The notes below the pieces were generated by a model. The model saw only the letters and a program-made list of their open reading frames with translations, was not told the DNA's origin and ran no database searches. 64,000 bases of DNA from Janthinobacterium sp. PAMC25594 (lineage in GTDB: Bacteria; Pseudomonadota; Gammaproteobacteria; Burkholderiales; Burkholderiaceae_D), in contig NZ_CP080377.1 in assembly GCF_019443505.1 (NCBI RefSeq), forward strand, positions 2,418,001 through 2,482,000, in the 5' to 3' direction. A program made the position numbers and the translations under genes. Below are positions 39,280 to 48,155 of the stretch, piece by piece. The stretch's first letter is position 1; the number at the start of each line of letters is the position of its first letter.

Positions 39280-39306
39280 GGGGTCGGACCCTGAGGGTCC
39301 GACCCC
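39280..39306. repeat. GGGGTCGGACCC hairpin
   Basis: Perfect 12-bp inverted repeat GGGGTCGGACCC with a 3-nt TGA loop, 29 bp past the exbD stop. The same GGGGTCGGACCC-type stem is, from memory, a recurrent intergenic repeat in Oxalobacteraceae. It may serve as a terminator/REP-like element between exbD and lpxK; a short TTTT follows on the minus strand after about 10 nt. Confidence 0.7.
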
Positions 39307-39335
39307 GGCACTTCGGTTGGGGTTGGGGGTTGGCC

Positions 39336-39776
39336 TTACTTGCCACCGGCTTGCGCCGCAAACGTCAGCTTTTCATAGCCGGCCAGGCGCGCCGCTTCCA
39401 TCACGTGGACGACCATCTGGTGCATGGCGAACTGGTCGGCGTTGACCACCACCACGGGCGTCTGCGCGGGCGCCTTGCCGCCGTTGGCCGCCTTGGCCGC
39501 GTTTTGCAGGGCATCGGCCAGGCCGGCCACGTCGCGGAACGAGATGGGTTCGCGGTTGACCGTGTAGTTACCCTTGGCATCGATGGTGACGTCGATCTGC
39601 TGCGGCTTGTCCTTGGCTTGCTCGGCGTCGGCCGTCGGCAAGGTGATCTGCAGCTCCGTAAATTTGCTGTAGGTGGTGCTGACCATCAGGAAGATCAGGA
39701 TCACCAGCAATACGTCGATGAACGGGATCAGGTTGATTTCGGGGTCTTCACGCCCCTTGCCTTTGCGGAAGTTCAT
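39336..39776 (-). CDS. exbD: ExbD/TolR family biopolymer transport protein
   Basis: 146-aa inner-membrane protein with a single N-terminal TM (INLIPFIDVLLVILIFLMVSTTY) bearing the conserved proton-path Asp, then a periplasmic domain (ELQITLPTADAEQ...VVVNADQFAMHQMVVHVMEAARLAGYEKLTF). Part of the ExbB-ExbD motor that energises TonB-dependent receptors such as the two in this window. Its ATG overlaps the exbB stop (ATGA, 4 bp), so it is translationally coupled. Confidence 0.94.
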   Translation of the reverse strand: MNFRKGKGREDPEINLIPFIDVLLVILIFLMVSTTYSKFTELQITLPTADAEQAKDKPQQIDVTIDAKGNYTVNREPISFRDVAGLADALQNAAKAANGGKAPAQTPVVVVNADQFAMHQMVVHVMEAARLAGYEKLTFAAQAGGK

Positions 39777-40375
39777 TGGCGGCCACTGTGGACGATATCG
39801 ACGAACTTGACCGCTTGCTGCTCCATGTCAATAACGAAGCTGTCGACGAGGGCGCGGAAATGGCGGTAGAAGATCAGGGCCGGCATGGCGATGGCCAGGC
39901 CAAACGCTGTGTTATACAAGGCGACGGAAATACCGTGCGACAGCGCCGAGTTCGACGCGGTGGCGCCGGGCGAAGCAAAAATCTCGATCATGCCGATCAC
40001 CGTGCCGAACAGGCCCATCAACGGCGCCAGGGTGGCGATGGTGCCCAGGGTCGTCAGAAAACGTTCCAGCGTGTGGGCCACGCCGCTGCCCGCCTCTTCG
40101 ATCGATTCCTTCATCACCTCGCGCGGCGCGTCGACGTTGCGCAGGGCGGCGGCCAGCACCACGCCCAGCGGCGAATTGTCTTCCAGCTTGGCCACCGTGT
40201 CCGGCGTAATTTTGCCGCTGCGATACACCTGTACCACTTCATCGAACAGCTTGCGGGGCAGGATCTTGGCGCGTCGCAAATACAGCAGGCGCTCGACGAT
40301 CAGGGCCAGGGCGACGATGGAAGCGATCAACAACAGCCAGATGGGCCAGCCGGCGGCTTGAAATATAGCGAGCAA
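39773..40375 (-). CDS. exbB: ExbB/TolQ family proton channel protein
   Basis: 200 aa. The start is a TTG, since AGGAG lies exactly 6 nt upstream and the protein then begins (M)LAIFQAAGWPIW, the family N-terminus; no ATG fits, and frames starting further up cross the repeat region. Three TM segments: about 10-30, 110-135 (ATLAPLMGLFGTVIGMIEIF) and 150-175 (ISVALYNTAFGLAIAMPALIFY). Partner of ExbD, forming the pmf-driven motor for TonB. First gene of the exbB-exbD-lpxK-Trm112-kdsB run. Confidence 0.93.
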   Translation of the reverse strand: MLAIFQAAGWPIWLLLIASIVALALIVERLLYLRRAKILPRKLFDEVVQVYRSGKITPDTVAKLEDNSPLGVVLAAALRNVDAPREVMKESIEEAGSGVAHTLERFLTTLGTIATLAPLMGLFGTVIGMIEIFASPGATASNSALSHGISVALYNTAFGLAIAMPALIFYRHFRALVDSFVIDMEQQAVKFVDIVHSGRQ

Positions 40376-40520
40376 AAGAAACTCCTGGTAAAGGGAAGGC
40401 GGTGAATTATCCGAACAGCCTGTATTGTACCGAGCGCCGAAGACCGATGGTACGTCCGCGCAGGAATGGCGCAATGTAGCGCGTTGCCGCGCCGGCGGCA
40501 AGTGGCGCTTGCATGCGTAC

Positions 40521-40529
40521 TTGTCCACA
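40521..40529 (+). promoter_or_regulatory. Isolated DnaA-box-like nonamer TTGTCCACA
   Basis: TTGTCCACA, one mismatch from TTATCCACA, lies 28 bp before the first module and in the opposite orientation to the modules' strong box. Confidence 0.5.
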
Positions 40530-40548
40530 CCGCGCGGCGAGCGCACAG

Positions 40549-40641
40549 TTTTGCACACTTTGTGTGGATAAGATTGTGAGCAAGCATGAAGTCCAGAATG
40601 CAAGTCATTGATTTACATGACAATTATCATGCTGCGCAAAA
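40549..40641 (+). repeat. Array module 1
   Basis: TTTTGCACA at 40549, TGTGGATAA at 40563-40571, an IHF-consensus match CAAGTCATTGATT at 40601-40613, TGCGCAAAA at 40633. Confidence 0.85.
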
Positions 40642-40698
40642 TACAGGCATAGCAGCTTATCGACAGTAGTCAATATCAATAAATTAATAGTTACAGAG

Positions 40699-40790
40699 TT
40701 CTGCACATTTACTGTGGACAAGATTGTGCGCAAAGCCGAGGAATTCAATTAAGCCATTGATTTTAAAGGTTATTAAGTCAATGCGCAAAA
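40699..40790 (+). repeat. Array module 2
   Basis: TTCTGCACA at 40699, TGTGGACAA at 40713-40721, IHF-consensus match TAAGCCATTGATT at 40750-40762, TGCGCAAAA at 40782. The only module with 1-bp shorter spacing. Confidence 0.85.
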
Positions 40791-40834
40791 AAGTGGCAGG
40801 CAGAGCTAAACAAGTGGCATTGCAAGCGTCAAAG

Positions 40835-40927
40835 TTCTGCACACAATCTGTGGACAAGATTGTGCGCAAGCGCAAGAATAGACGCCAAGTACCTTGATTT
40901 ATATCGTTTTTATTTCCCTGCATAAAA
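40835..40927 (+). repeat. Array module 3
   Basis: TTCTGCACA at 40835, TGTGGACAA at 40849-40857, TTGAT at 40894, TGCATAAAA at 40919. Confidence 0.85.
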
Positions 40928-41004
40928 AAATAGCAGGGCGTGAAAAACAGAGGTTTTCATGCCAAAAACCATCGTCAAACAATACTTTTCCACCGAGAAT
41001 GCAG

Positions 41005-41097
41005 TTCCACACATAAAGTGTGGATAAGATTGTGAGCAAGCCGATTGACTCCATGCAAGACCCTTGATTTAAAAGGAGTTTTTTTCAATGCTTAAAA
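41005..41097 (+). repeat. Array module 4
   Basis: TTCCACACA at 41005, TGTGGATAA at 41019-41027, TTGAT at 41064, TGCTTAAAA at 41089. The two nonamers here form the most symmetric dyad (CCACAC/GTGTGG). Confidence 0.85.
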
Positions 41098-41164
41098 ATA
41101 AGGCAGCGATGCTGCCTGTGCATGCAGTGGAAAACCCGGACAAACCACGAAACGGTTTATGCAG

Positions 41165-41257
41165 TTTTGCACACATTCTGTGGATAAGATTGTGAGCAAG
41201 GCGTACACCTGGATGCTACACCCTTGATTTATATGGTTATTTTTATGCTGCGCAAAA
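41165..41257 (+). repeat. Array module 5
   Basis: TTTTGCACA at 41165, TGTGGATAA at 41179-41187, TTGAT at 41224, TGCGCAAAA at 41249. Confidence 0.85.
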
Positions 41258-41313
41258 TTCAGGCAAGCCATGCCATGGCCGTTTCAGTGGATCATTCTCG
41301 CGCCGGCTCCGAG

Positions 41314-41406
41314 TTCTGCACATTTTTTGTGGATAAGATTGTGCGCAAGGCCATGCATGCGATACTAAGCGCTTGATTCCTATGTACTTTATTTCCGTGC
41401 GCAAAA
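41314..41406 (+). repeat. Array module 6
   Basis: TTCTGCACA at 41314, TGTGGATAA at 41328-41336, IHF-consensus match TAAGCGCTTGATT at 41366-41378, TGCGCAAAA at 41398. Confidence 0.85.
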
Positions 41407-41471
41407 ATGTGGCAAGGCATTTTCCTTTGCCGAAAGGGGCCTGTCCGGCAACAATTGTCCAAGGCAAAAAG

Positions 41472-41565
41472 TTCCGCACACTTTCTGTGGATAACTTTGT
41501 GCGTAAGTGGCAGGGGCTGCACTGATGTGCTTGATATTAAAGGTTTTTTTCCCTGTGCACGCAAA
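41472..41565 (+). repeat. Array module 7 (most diverged)
   Basis: TTCCGCACA at 41472, TGTGGATAA at 41486-41494 followed by CTTTGTGCGTAAG, TTGAT at 41531, TGCACGCAAA at 41556. Confidence 0.8.
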
Positions 41566-41692
41566 TCAGGCATACGGGAATTCTGCATGAAATCAAATAC
41601 TTAGAAATAGAACTTGTTGTTTTGCGCGATATATGACATAAGCATGACCTCGCCGATAATATGTGGACAGCTTGCTTCTTCCCCCCTGCCTG

Positions 41693-43054
41693 ATGATGAA
41701 CGACTCCCCGACTGACAGCGGCTTTGCCGCCCCGCCCGTGCTGACCGTCAGCGCACTGAACCAGGCCGTCGCGCGCCTGCTCGAACGCTCGTTTCCCCTG
41801 ACCTGGATCGCCGGCGAGATTTCCAACTTCACGCGCGCCGCCTCCGGCCACTGGTACTTCACCCTCAAGGATGACGGCGCCCAGGTGCGCGCCGTGATGT
41901 TCCGCGGCCGTGCCCAGTTTGCCGGCTTCACGCCGCGCGAAGGCGACAAGGTCGAGGTGCGCGCCCTCGTCACCCTGTACGGCGCGCGCGGCGATTACCA
42001 GATCAATGTGGAAGCCATCCGCCGCGCCGGCGTGGGCGCCCTGTATGAAGCGTTCCAGCGCCTGAAAGAAAAACTGGCGGCGCAGGGCCTGTTCGACCAG
42101 GAACGCAAGCGCGCCATTCCCATGTTCGCGCGCAGCATCGGCATCGTCACCAGCCCGCAGGCGGCCGCCCTGCGCGACGTCCTGATCGCGCTCAAGCGCC
42201 GCGCCCCGCACGTCCACATCATCCTGTATCCGACGCCCGTGCAGGGCCAGCAAGCTCCGGAAAAAATCGCGCATGCCATCCACACGGCATCCACAAGGGC
42301 CGAGTGCGACGTGCTGCTGGTGTGCCGTGGCGGCGGCAGCATCGAGGATTTATGGTCATTCAACGATGAAGGCGTGGCGCACGCGATCGCCGACTGCTCC
42401 ATGCCCGTGATCAGCGGCGTGGGCCACGAAACGGATTTCACCATCGCCGACTTCGCGGCCGACCTGCGCGCGGCCACGCCGACGGCGGCGGCCGAACTGG
42501 CGGCCACGCCGCGCGCCGACTGGCTGGCCTCCCTGCGCGCCGACGCGACCGACCTGCGCCGCGCCATGCGCCGCCGCCTCGACGATGCGGCGCAGACGCT
42601 GGACCGCCACAGCCGCCGCCTGCTCAACCCGAAGGCGCAGCTGCAACAGCAGCGCTTGCAGCTGCTGGCCCTGTCCACGGCCATGACGCATGCGGCGCGC
42701 GCGCCCGTCAGCCAGTCGCAGTACGCGCTGGAACGCCTGCGCAACCGCTGGGCGGCCTTGCGGCCCGACGTCACGGCGCCGCGCGCCCGCCTGGTGGAAA
42801 TGCAGCGGCGCGGCGGCGCGGCCATGGCGCAGCTGGTGACGCAGCGGCGCCACCGCCTCGACGGCCTGGCGGCGCAGCTGGAGTTACTGAATCCGCAGCG
42901 CACCCTGGAACGCGGCTACGCGATTTTGCGTGACGAAAAGGGAAACATCGTGCGCTCGCCGGCGCAGCTGCAGGCGCGCCAGAACGTCAACGTGCGCCTG
43001 GCCGAAGGCAGCGCGCAGATCGGCATCGCCAGCGTGCAGGCGACTCTGGAATAA
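41693..43054 (+). CDS. xseA: Exodeoxyribonuclease VII large subunit
   Basis: 453-aa catalytic subunit of the single-strand exonuclease ExoVII. N-terminal OB fold ([31 protein letters not shown] and [23 protein letters not shown]). Catalytic region with [29 protein letters not shown] and [29 protein letters not shown] long C-terminal coiled coil ends in the terminal region [20 protein letters not shown]. Two adjacent ATGs (41693, 41696) are possible starts; neither has a clear ribosome site. It is the first gene after the seven-module array. Confidence 0.95.
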   Translation: MMNDSPTDSGFAAPPVLTVSALNQAVARLLERSFPLTWIAGEISNFTRAASGHWYFTLKDDGAQVRAVMFRGRAQFAGFTPREGDKVEVRALVTLYGARGDYQINVEAIRRAGVGALYEAFQRLKEKLAAQGLFDQERKRAIPMFARSIGIVTSPQAAALRDVLIALKRRAPHVHIILYPTPVQGQQAPEKIAHAIHTASTRAECDVLLVCRGGGSIEDLWSFNDEGVAHAIADCSMPVISGVGHETDFTIADFAADLRAATPTAAAELAATPRADWLASLRADATDLRRAMRRRLDDAAQTLDRHSRRLLNPKAQLQQQRLQLLALSTAMTHAARAPVSQSQYALERLRNRWAALRPDVTAPRARLVEMQRRGGAAMAQLVTQRRHRLDGLAAQLELLNPQRTLERGYAILRDEKGNIVRSPAQLQARQNVNVRLAEGSAQIGIASVQATLE

Positions 43055-43064
43055 GCGCTGGAAT

Positions 43065-43092
43065 AAAAAAGGCCGGGGAAGCTCCCCCGGCC
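43065..43092 (-). terminator. Terminator of the TonB receptor gene, possibly shared with xseA
   Basis: GGCCGGGG/CCCCGGCC stem (43071-43092) followed on the minus strand by T6. Lies about 50 bp past the TonB receptor stop and 17 bp past the xseA stop. Confidence 0.85.
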
Positions 43093-43143
43093 CAACACCT
43101 TCCCCTACTGAGTGGACTGCAACTACTCTTTCACACTACGCCA

Positions 43144-45594
43144 TCAAAACTTCATCGACACGCGCGCGCCCACCGTGCGCGGCGCGTTGTAGAAGGCGCC
43201 GTAGATCTGCTGCGTGGGCTGGCATGGCATGCCCACGTCCGTGCAGATTTCATTGACGTCCAGCTTGACCGCCTTGTCCGTGGCGTTCTGCACGAACGCT
43301 TCCACCGTGTACGCCTTGTTGGCCGGCTGGAAGCGCAGGCTCAGGTCCAGGGTCGTGTAGGCTTCCTGGCGCTTGACGCCCGCGTGGCCCGGCACGTCGC
43401 CGTTGAACGCGCCCGCGCCCACATACGACATGGTTTCGTAGTGCACCGAGGCGCGCGGCGTGAGCTGGCCGCCGCCGACACTGAAATCATGCTCGTACTG
43501 GACGGTCGTGGAAAACTTCGGCGCATGCTTCATGGTGCTGCCGCCCACGTTCACCAGAGGCGCCGTCGAGCCGCAGGACTGGCCATTCGCGCGCGCCGCA
43601 TCGACGTCGCACGACATGAAATCATCGTACACGGCTTTGAGCCAGGTGGCGTTGCCAGTCAGGCGGTCGACCTTCGTTGGCCGCCACACCCATTCCGCTT
43701 CCAGGCCCTTGACGGTGGCGCCGGCCGCGTTGAAGTTGGCCAGCACGCTGTTGACCACCTGCGATTCGAGCTTGTCCTTGTACTTCATCAGGAAGGCATC
43801 GAGGTTCAGCGTCAGTTCGCGGTTCAGCAAGTCCGACTTGAAGCCGATTTCATAGCTGGTCAGCTTTTCCGGCTTGGTGGTGGCGCCGCCGTCGCCGATG
43901 GCCGGCGAATGGAAGCCCGTCGTCACGGAACCGAACAGCAAAATGTCGGGGCGCAGCTTGTACTCGATGCGGCCCAGCCAGGTGGCCTGGCCGTATTTCA
44001 GGTCGGCCGTATTGTCGCCCGGCGTATTGCCGCAGGCGGCGGCCGTGATGGCACCGCCTGGTCCGATATTGTGCGTATTGGCCAGGCCCGTGCCCGGCGT
44101 GACCAACTGGCGCAGCTGGTCGGCAGTGAGGACCGTGGTGCCCAGCGGCGTGTTCGCGGGCCAGTTCGGGCAGGCCCAGTTCTGGCCGCCGATATCGAAT
44201 TTATGGTCCTGCGTGTAGCGCGCGCCGGCCGTCAGCTTGATTTGATCGGTGACTTGCTGGCTGACCTGGCCGAACACGGCCTTTGATTTGAGCTGGCGGT
44301 CGCCCTGGATGAAGGACATGGCCGAGGCATACTGGCCCACGGTGGGCTGCACGAAGATCACGGCGCCGTTGGCGATATCCTGCTGCACGGCCGCCTGCGA
44401 AATCTGGCTGCGGTCGATATCGAAGCGCACCTTGTTCTTTTCATTGAAGAGGAACAGGCCGGCCACCCACTGGAACGGCGCATCGTCGTCCGAACGGGCC
44501 TGCAGCTCGTGCGAATAGCTGTCGAACTGCGCCCAGTCGGTGCGGTTTTCCGACTTGAAGCCGGGGAACAGGCCCGCATCGGCATCGTTGCTGTTCTGGC
44601 GCTTGTAGCGGCTCCAGCTGCCCAGGTAAGTGAAGTCCAGCGCCTCCGTCGGCTTGTAATTGAGCTTGCCCTTGTAGGTCAAAATCGACTGGTCCAGCGT
44701 GCCCGGCGTGTCGATCAGGGCCGAGCGCAGCTTCTCGCCCGGCTTCGGTTCGGCCGCCAGGTAGACGTTGCCCGCGCCCTGGTCGAGGAAGTAATCGGCG
44801 ATGAAGGTGCCGCGCAGTTGCGGCGTGAACTTCCACAGCAGCGAGGCGCGCACGCCCATCTGGTCGCCGGCGCCATACTTGGCCGTGCCCGGCATGACGT
44901 TCGAGCCGCGGCGAAAATCCACCGTGCCGTCATGGCTATCCTTGATGGCGGCGATGCGCAGCGCCACATCGTCGGAGAACGGGATATTGAGCATGCCCTG
45001 CGTCTGCAAATGGCGGTAGTCGCCCACCGTGATGCCGGCCGAGCCCATGAACTTGGCCGTGCTCGGCGCGGCCGAGACGAGGTTGACGGCGCCCGCCGTC
45101 GAATTGCGGCCATTCAGCGTGCCTTGCGGACCACGCGCCACCTCGACGTGACTCAAGTCATACATCAGCGCCGTGGCGCCCTGGGGACGCGGCGAATACA
45201 CGCCGTCGACATAGAAGGCGACGGCCGGGTCGCCCAGCTCCGTGTGATTGGCCGAGCCGACGCCGCGCATGTAGACGTGCACGCCGCCCGAATCGCCATG
45301 CTGCTCGACGACAAGGCTGGGCACCATGGTGGCCAGCGAGGCCAGATCTTTCACTTGATTGTTTTGCAGGGTGTCCTGGTTGAAGGCGGTGACGGCCAGC
45401 GGCGTCTCCTGCACGAAGGTGTTGCGGCGCGTGGCCGTGACGACGATGCGGTCCATCTGCTCGGCGGCCGGTTTTGCCGCGTCAGTGGCTGCTGTGTCCT
45501 GTGCCAGCGCGGCGCCGCTGCCCAGCAAGATGAACTGGGCGAAGGTCGCATGCGCCAGGCTGAGGGCGATGGTGTTGCGTTTGAGCTGCTGCAT
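43144..45594 (-). CDS. TonB-dependent receptor of the beta-glucoside locus
   Basis: 816-aa outer-membrane transporter. Start at MQQLKRNTIALSLAH, since AGGAG lies upstream; the signal peptide ends GAALA. TonB-box-like MDRIVVTATRR, plug (ETPLAVTAFNQDTLQ, HVEVARGPQGTLNGRNSTAGAVNLVSA) and a large barrel ending VGARVSMKF. The plug's GRNSTAGAVN form and the 800+ aa length match receptors assigned to carbohydrates or other non-siderophore ligands. It is the last gene after a sugar ABC transporter and a beta-glucosidase, so oligosaccharide or glucoside uptake is the likely function; the ligand is inferred from context. Confidence 0.9.
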   Translation of the reverse strand: MQQLKRNTIALSLAHATFAQFILLGSGAALAQDTAATDAAKPAAEQMDRIVVTATRRNTFVQETPLAVTAFNQDTLQNNQVKDLASLATMVPSLVVEQHGDSGGVHVYMRGVGSANHTELGDPAVAFYVDGVYSPRPQGATALMYDLSHVEVARGPQGTLNGRNSTAGAVNLVSAAPSTAKFMGSAGITVGDYRHLQTQGMLNIPFSDDVALRIAAIKDSHDGTVDFRRGSNVMPGTAKYGAGDQMGVRASLLWKFTPQLRGTFIADYFLDQGAGNVYLAAEPKPGEKLRSALIDTPGTLDQSILTYKGKLNYKPTEALDFTYLGSWSRYKRQNSNDADAGLFPGFKSENRTDWAQFDSYSHELQARSDDDAPFQWVAGLFLFNEKNKVRFDIDRSQISQAAVQQDIANGAVIFVQPTVGQYASAMSFIQGDRQLKSKAVFGQVSQQVTDQIKLTAGARYTQDHKFDIGGQNWACPNWPANTPLGTTVLTADQLRQLVTPGTGLANTHNIGPGGAITAAACGNTPGDNTADLKYGQATWLGRIEYKLRPDILLFGSVTTGFHSPAIGDGGATTKPEKLTSYEIGFKSDLLNRELTLNLDAFLMKYKDKLESQVVNSVLANFNAAGATVKGLEAEWVWRPTKVDRLTGNATWLKAVYDDFMSCDVDAARANGQSCGSTAPLVNVGGSTMKHAPKFSTTVQYEHDFSVGGGQLTPRASVHYETMSYVGAGAFNGDVPGHAGVKRQEAYTTLDLSLRFQPANKAYTVEAFVQNATDKAVKLDVNEICTDVGMPCQPTQQIYGAFYNAPRTVGARVSMKF

Positions 45595-45680
45595 TGTTGT
45601 TGTCTCCTGTACCGCTGGTTGAATGATGATCACATAGCTCTTTGGCTATTGCTGCACATTTTTTGGGTGTCAATCTGAAG

Positions 45681-46754
45681 TCATGTCGCCTCCGTGCGGG
45701 GTCTATGGGTAGCCACGGCGCGCCCGGCCGTGTCGAATAAAAAGGCATGGCCCTCTTCAGGTGCGAAGCCGATGGCGCTGCCCTGCGCCAGCGCATGGCG
45801 CACCTCGCCGTGCAGCTTGATGGCCACCGCGTGCGGGCCGCCGTCGATGCGACCATCGAGCGTCGCGTGAATGATCTGCGCATCGCCCAGCTGCTCGATC
45901 AGGGTGACCGTGGCGCCATAGCCCTCGCTGTGCGGCACCAGGCGCAGGTGCTCCGGGCGTATGCCGACCAGCATGCCCGCCGCGCCGCCGAGCTGGCCAG
46001 CCAGGGCCGGGACGGCGGCGCACGGCAAAAAGTTCATGCGCAGCGCGCCGATGAAGCCGGCCACGAACTGGCTGGCCGGATGGCGGTACAGGGCCAAAGG
46101 CGCGCCCACCTGCTCCAGGTGGCCGCCGTGGAAGACGGCGACCCGGTCGCCGAGGGTCATGGCTTCGACCTGGTCGTGGGTGACGTAAATCATGGTGGTG
46201 CCCAGTTCCTGGTGCAGCTTGGCCAGCTCGATGCGCGTCTGCACGCGCAGCGAGGCGTCGAGGTTGGACAGCGGCTCGTCAAACAAAAACACCTTGGGCT
46301 GGCGCACGATGGAGCGGCCGATGGCCACGCGCTGGCGCTCGCCGCCCGACAAGGCCTTGGGTTTGCGGTCGAGCAGGTGCGTGATCTGCAAAATCTCCGC
46401 CACCTTGCCGACGGCGGCGCGCACTTCGGCTTCTGGTTTACCCGCCAATTTGAGGGCAAAGCCCATGTTGTCGCGCGCCGTCATGTGCGGATACAGGGCG
46501 TAGCTCTGGAAGACCATGGCGATGCCCCGTTCGGCCGGCGCCACGTCGTTGGCCAGCAGGTCGCCGATGCGCAGCTGGCCCGCGCTGATGTCTTCCAGTC
46601 CCGCGATCATGCGCAGCAGGGTCGACTTGCCGCAGCCGGACGGTCCCACGAAGACCATGAATTCGCCGTCATGGATATCGAGGTCCAGGCCCTTGACGAT
46701 TTCCGGGCCGTCGCCGTAGGTCTTGCGGATGCCGCGCAGGGAAATGGCGGCCAT
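45681..46754 (-). CDS. Sugar ABC transporter ATPase (UgpC/MalK family)
   Basis: 357 aa. Start at [14 protein letters not shown], with GGGGAG upstream; it overlaps the beta-glucosidase stop region. Walker [11 protein letters not shown]-loop [12 protein letters not shown], signature [14 protein letters not shown], Walker [13 protein letters not shown] and H-loop [10 protein letters not shown] are all intact. The C-terminal about 110 residues form the TOBE/MalK regulatory domain ([11 protein letters not shown]). Works with the two permeases and binding protein encoded upstream. The small 86-bp gap before the TonB receptor suggests a single transcript. Confidence 0.94.
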   Translation of the reverse strand: MAAISLRGIRKTYGDGPEIVKGLDLDIHDGEFMVFVGPSGCGKSTLLRMIAGLEDISAGQLRIGDLLANDVAPAERGIAMVFQSYALYPHMTARDNMGFALKLAGKPEAEVRAAVGKVAEILQITHLLDRKPKALSGGERQRVAIGRSIVRQPKVFLFDEPLSNLDASLRVQTRIELAKLHQELGTTMIYVTHDQVEAMTLGDRVAVFHGGHLEQVGAPLALYRHPASQFVAGFIGALRMNFLPCAAVPALAGQLGGAAGMLVGIRPEHLRLVPHSEGYGATVTLIEQLGDAQIIHATLDGRIDGGPHAVAIKLHGEVRHALAQGSAIGFAPEEGHAFLFDTAGRAVATHRPRTEAT

Positions 46755-46755
46755 C

Positions 46756-48123
46756 TCAGTGCTCCCCGACCAGGGCAACGGCATGGGACGCACGCTGGGC
46801 GATAATAAAATCGCGGTACCACAGGGCGCTGTCCTTGAAGCTGCGCTGCTGCGTGGCGTAATCGACGTACAGCATGCCGAAGCGCTTGGCGTAGCCCGAG
46901 TTCCACTCGAAGTTGTCCATCAGGCTCCAGTAGAAATAACCGCGCACGTCGATGCCCTGCGCGATCACGGCGCGCAAGGCGTCCAGATGCAGCTGCACAT
47001 ATTCGATGCGCGGCGCGTCGTGGATCTTGCCGTCGACGGGCTTGTCGGCGACGGCCATGCCGTTTTCCGTGATGTAGACGGGCGGCAGCCGGTATTCGCG
47101 GTGCAGGCCGACCAGCAGCTCCGTCAAGCCTTGCGGATAGGTTTCCCAGCCCATGTCGTTGACACCGAGCTTGCATTCGGGCTTGCGCGGCGGCGTCTCG
47201 GCGCTCATGAAGGCGCGCGTGTAGTAGTTCACGCCGAGGAAATCGATGGGCTGCTTGATATCTATGAAATCGTTTTCAAAGATAGCCAAAGCAGAAGCAT
47301 CTGGGTGTTTCAGGGCCAGCGCCGGGTAGCGACCCTTGAAGATGGCATCCATATACCACTGCACCGAACGCGCATATTCGAGTTCGGCCAGCTCGCGGTC
47401 TTGCGCGCTGTCGGTGGCCGGCGTGGCCGTCCATTGATTGAGCACGATGCCCAGTTTCGCGGACGGATTGACGGCGCGCATCGCCTGCATGGCCAGGCCG
47501 TGCGACAGCAGCAAGTGGTGCGACACTTGCACGGCGGCGGCCGGATCGGCCATGCCGGGCGCGAACTGGCCCGTGCCGTGGCCCAGCACGGCCGTGCACC
47601 ACGGTTCATTGTGCGTGGCGATGCTGGCGACCTGGTGGCCGAAGCGGCGCGCCACCTCGGCCGCGTAGACGGCGAAGTGGTAGCAGGTGGCGCGATTGAG
47701 CCAGCCGCCCTCGTCCTGCAAGGCTTGCGGCAAGTCCCAGTGGTACAGGGTCAGATGGGCATCGAGTCCCTTGGCGGCCAGCGCGTCGAGCAGGCGCGCA
47801 TAAAAGTCGAAGCCGGCCTCGTTCCAGGCGCCGGAACCCGTCGGTTGCACCCTCGACCAGGACATGGAAAAACGGTAGGCGTTCACGCCCAGGCTGGCGA
47901 TCAGCTCCACGTCCTCGACGTAGCGGTGATAGTGGTCGCAGGCCACGTCGCCATTGCTGCCATCGATGATCTTGCCGTCCGTGTGGCTGAAGGTATCCCA
48001 GATGGACGGGCCGCGGCCGTCGATGGCGGCGGCGCCCTCGATCTGGTAAGCGCTGGTGGCCACGCCCCAGGTGAAGGTGGCGGGAAAGTTAATGTCAGTA
48101 TCGTCGTTATGCATGGTGGTCAT
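46756..48123 (-). CDS. GH1 beta-glucosidase
   Basis: 455-aa cytosolic family-1 glycosidase (BglA/BglB type). Start at [17 protein letters not shown]; the longer frame would run into the permease gene. [15 protein letters not shown] at the N-terminus is the classic GH1 opening. [12 protein letters not shown] follows. Acid/base Glu in THNEPWC and nucleophile Glu in YITENGMAV are both present. [17 protein letters not shown] ends the barrel. No signal peptide, so it hydrolyses cellobiose- or gentiobiose-like sugars imported by the flanking ABC system. Confidence 0.95.
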   Translation of the reverse strand: MTTMHNDDTDINFPATFTWGVATSAYQIEGAAAIDGRGPSIWDTFSHTDGKIIDGSNGDVACDHYHRYVEDVELIASLGVNAYRFSMSWSRVQPTGSGAWNEAGFDFYARLLDALAAKGLDAHLTLYHWDLPQALQDEGGWLNRATCYHFAVYAAEVARRFGHQVASIATHNEPWCTAVLGHGTGQFAPGMADPAAAVQVSHHLLLSHGLAMQAMRAVNPSAKLGIVLNQWTATPATDSAQDRELAELEYARSVQWYMDAIFKGRYPALALKHPDASALAIFENDFIDIKQPIDFLGVNYYTRAFMSAETPPRKPECKLGVNDMGWETYPQGLTELLVGLHREYRLPPVYITENGMAVADKPVDGKIHDAPRIEYVQLHLDALRAVIAQGIDVRGYFYWSLMDNFEWNSGYAKRFGMLYVDYATQQRSFKDSALWYRDFIIAQRASHAVALVGEH

Positions 48124-48155
48124 GTCAGTGTGAGGGGTTGAGATAAATGTGTGGA

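Larger units (their letters stand above)
40547..41570. repeat. Seven-module DnaA-box-type repeat array between exbB and xseA
   Basis: Seven diverged copies at 136-170 bp intervals. Each has a left nonamer (TTCTGCACA, TTTTGCACA, TTCCACACA or TTCCGCACA), exactly 5 bp, then TGTGGATAA (modules 1, 4, 5, 6, 7) or TGTGGACAA (2, 3). A nearly constant GATTGTGnGCAAG follows. Measured from the T of TGTGG, TTGAT occurs at +45 (+44 in module 2) and a TGC...AAA element at +70 (+69 in module 2). TGTGGATAA is the complement of the high-affinity DnaA box TTATCCACA. Constant geometry with drifting sequence between elements implies binding-site function and not coding. No open frame continues across the copies. 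Confidence 0.9.

Noticed and set aside
40547..41570. CRISPR array or tandem small ORFs in the exbB-xseA gap
   Set aside because: Repeats are too diverged and their separators vary from roughly 40 to 75 bp; only short motifs at fixed offsets are shared. Open frames change phase between copies, so there is no repeated peptide.
40521..41570. The chromosomal oriC itself
   Set aside because: No dnaA, dnaN, gyrB, rpmH or gidA/parAB genes lie nearby. It cannot be excluded without the GC-skew of the full genome, but context argues against it.
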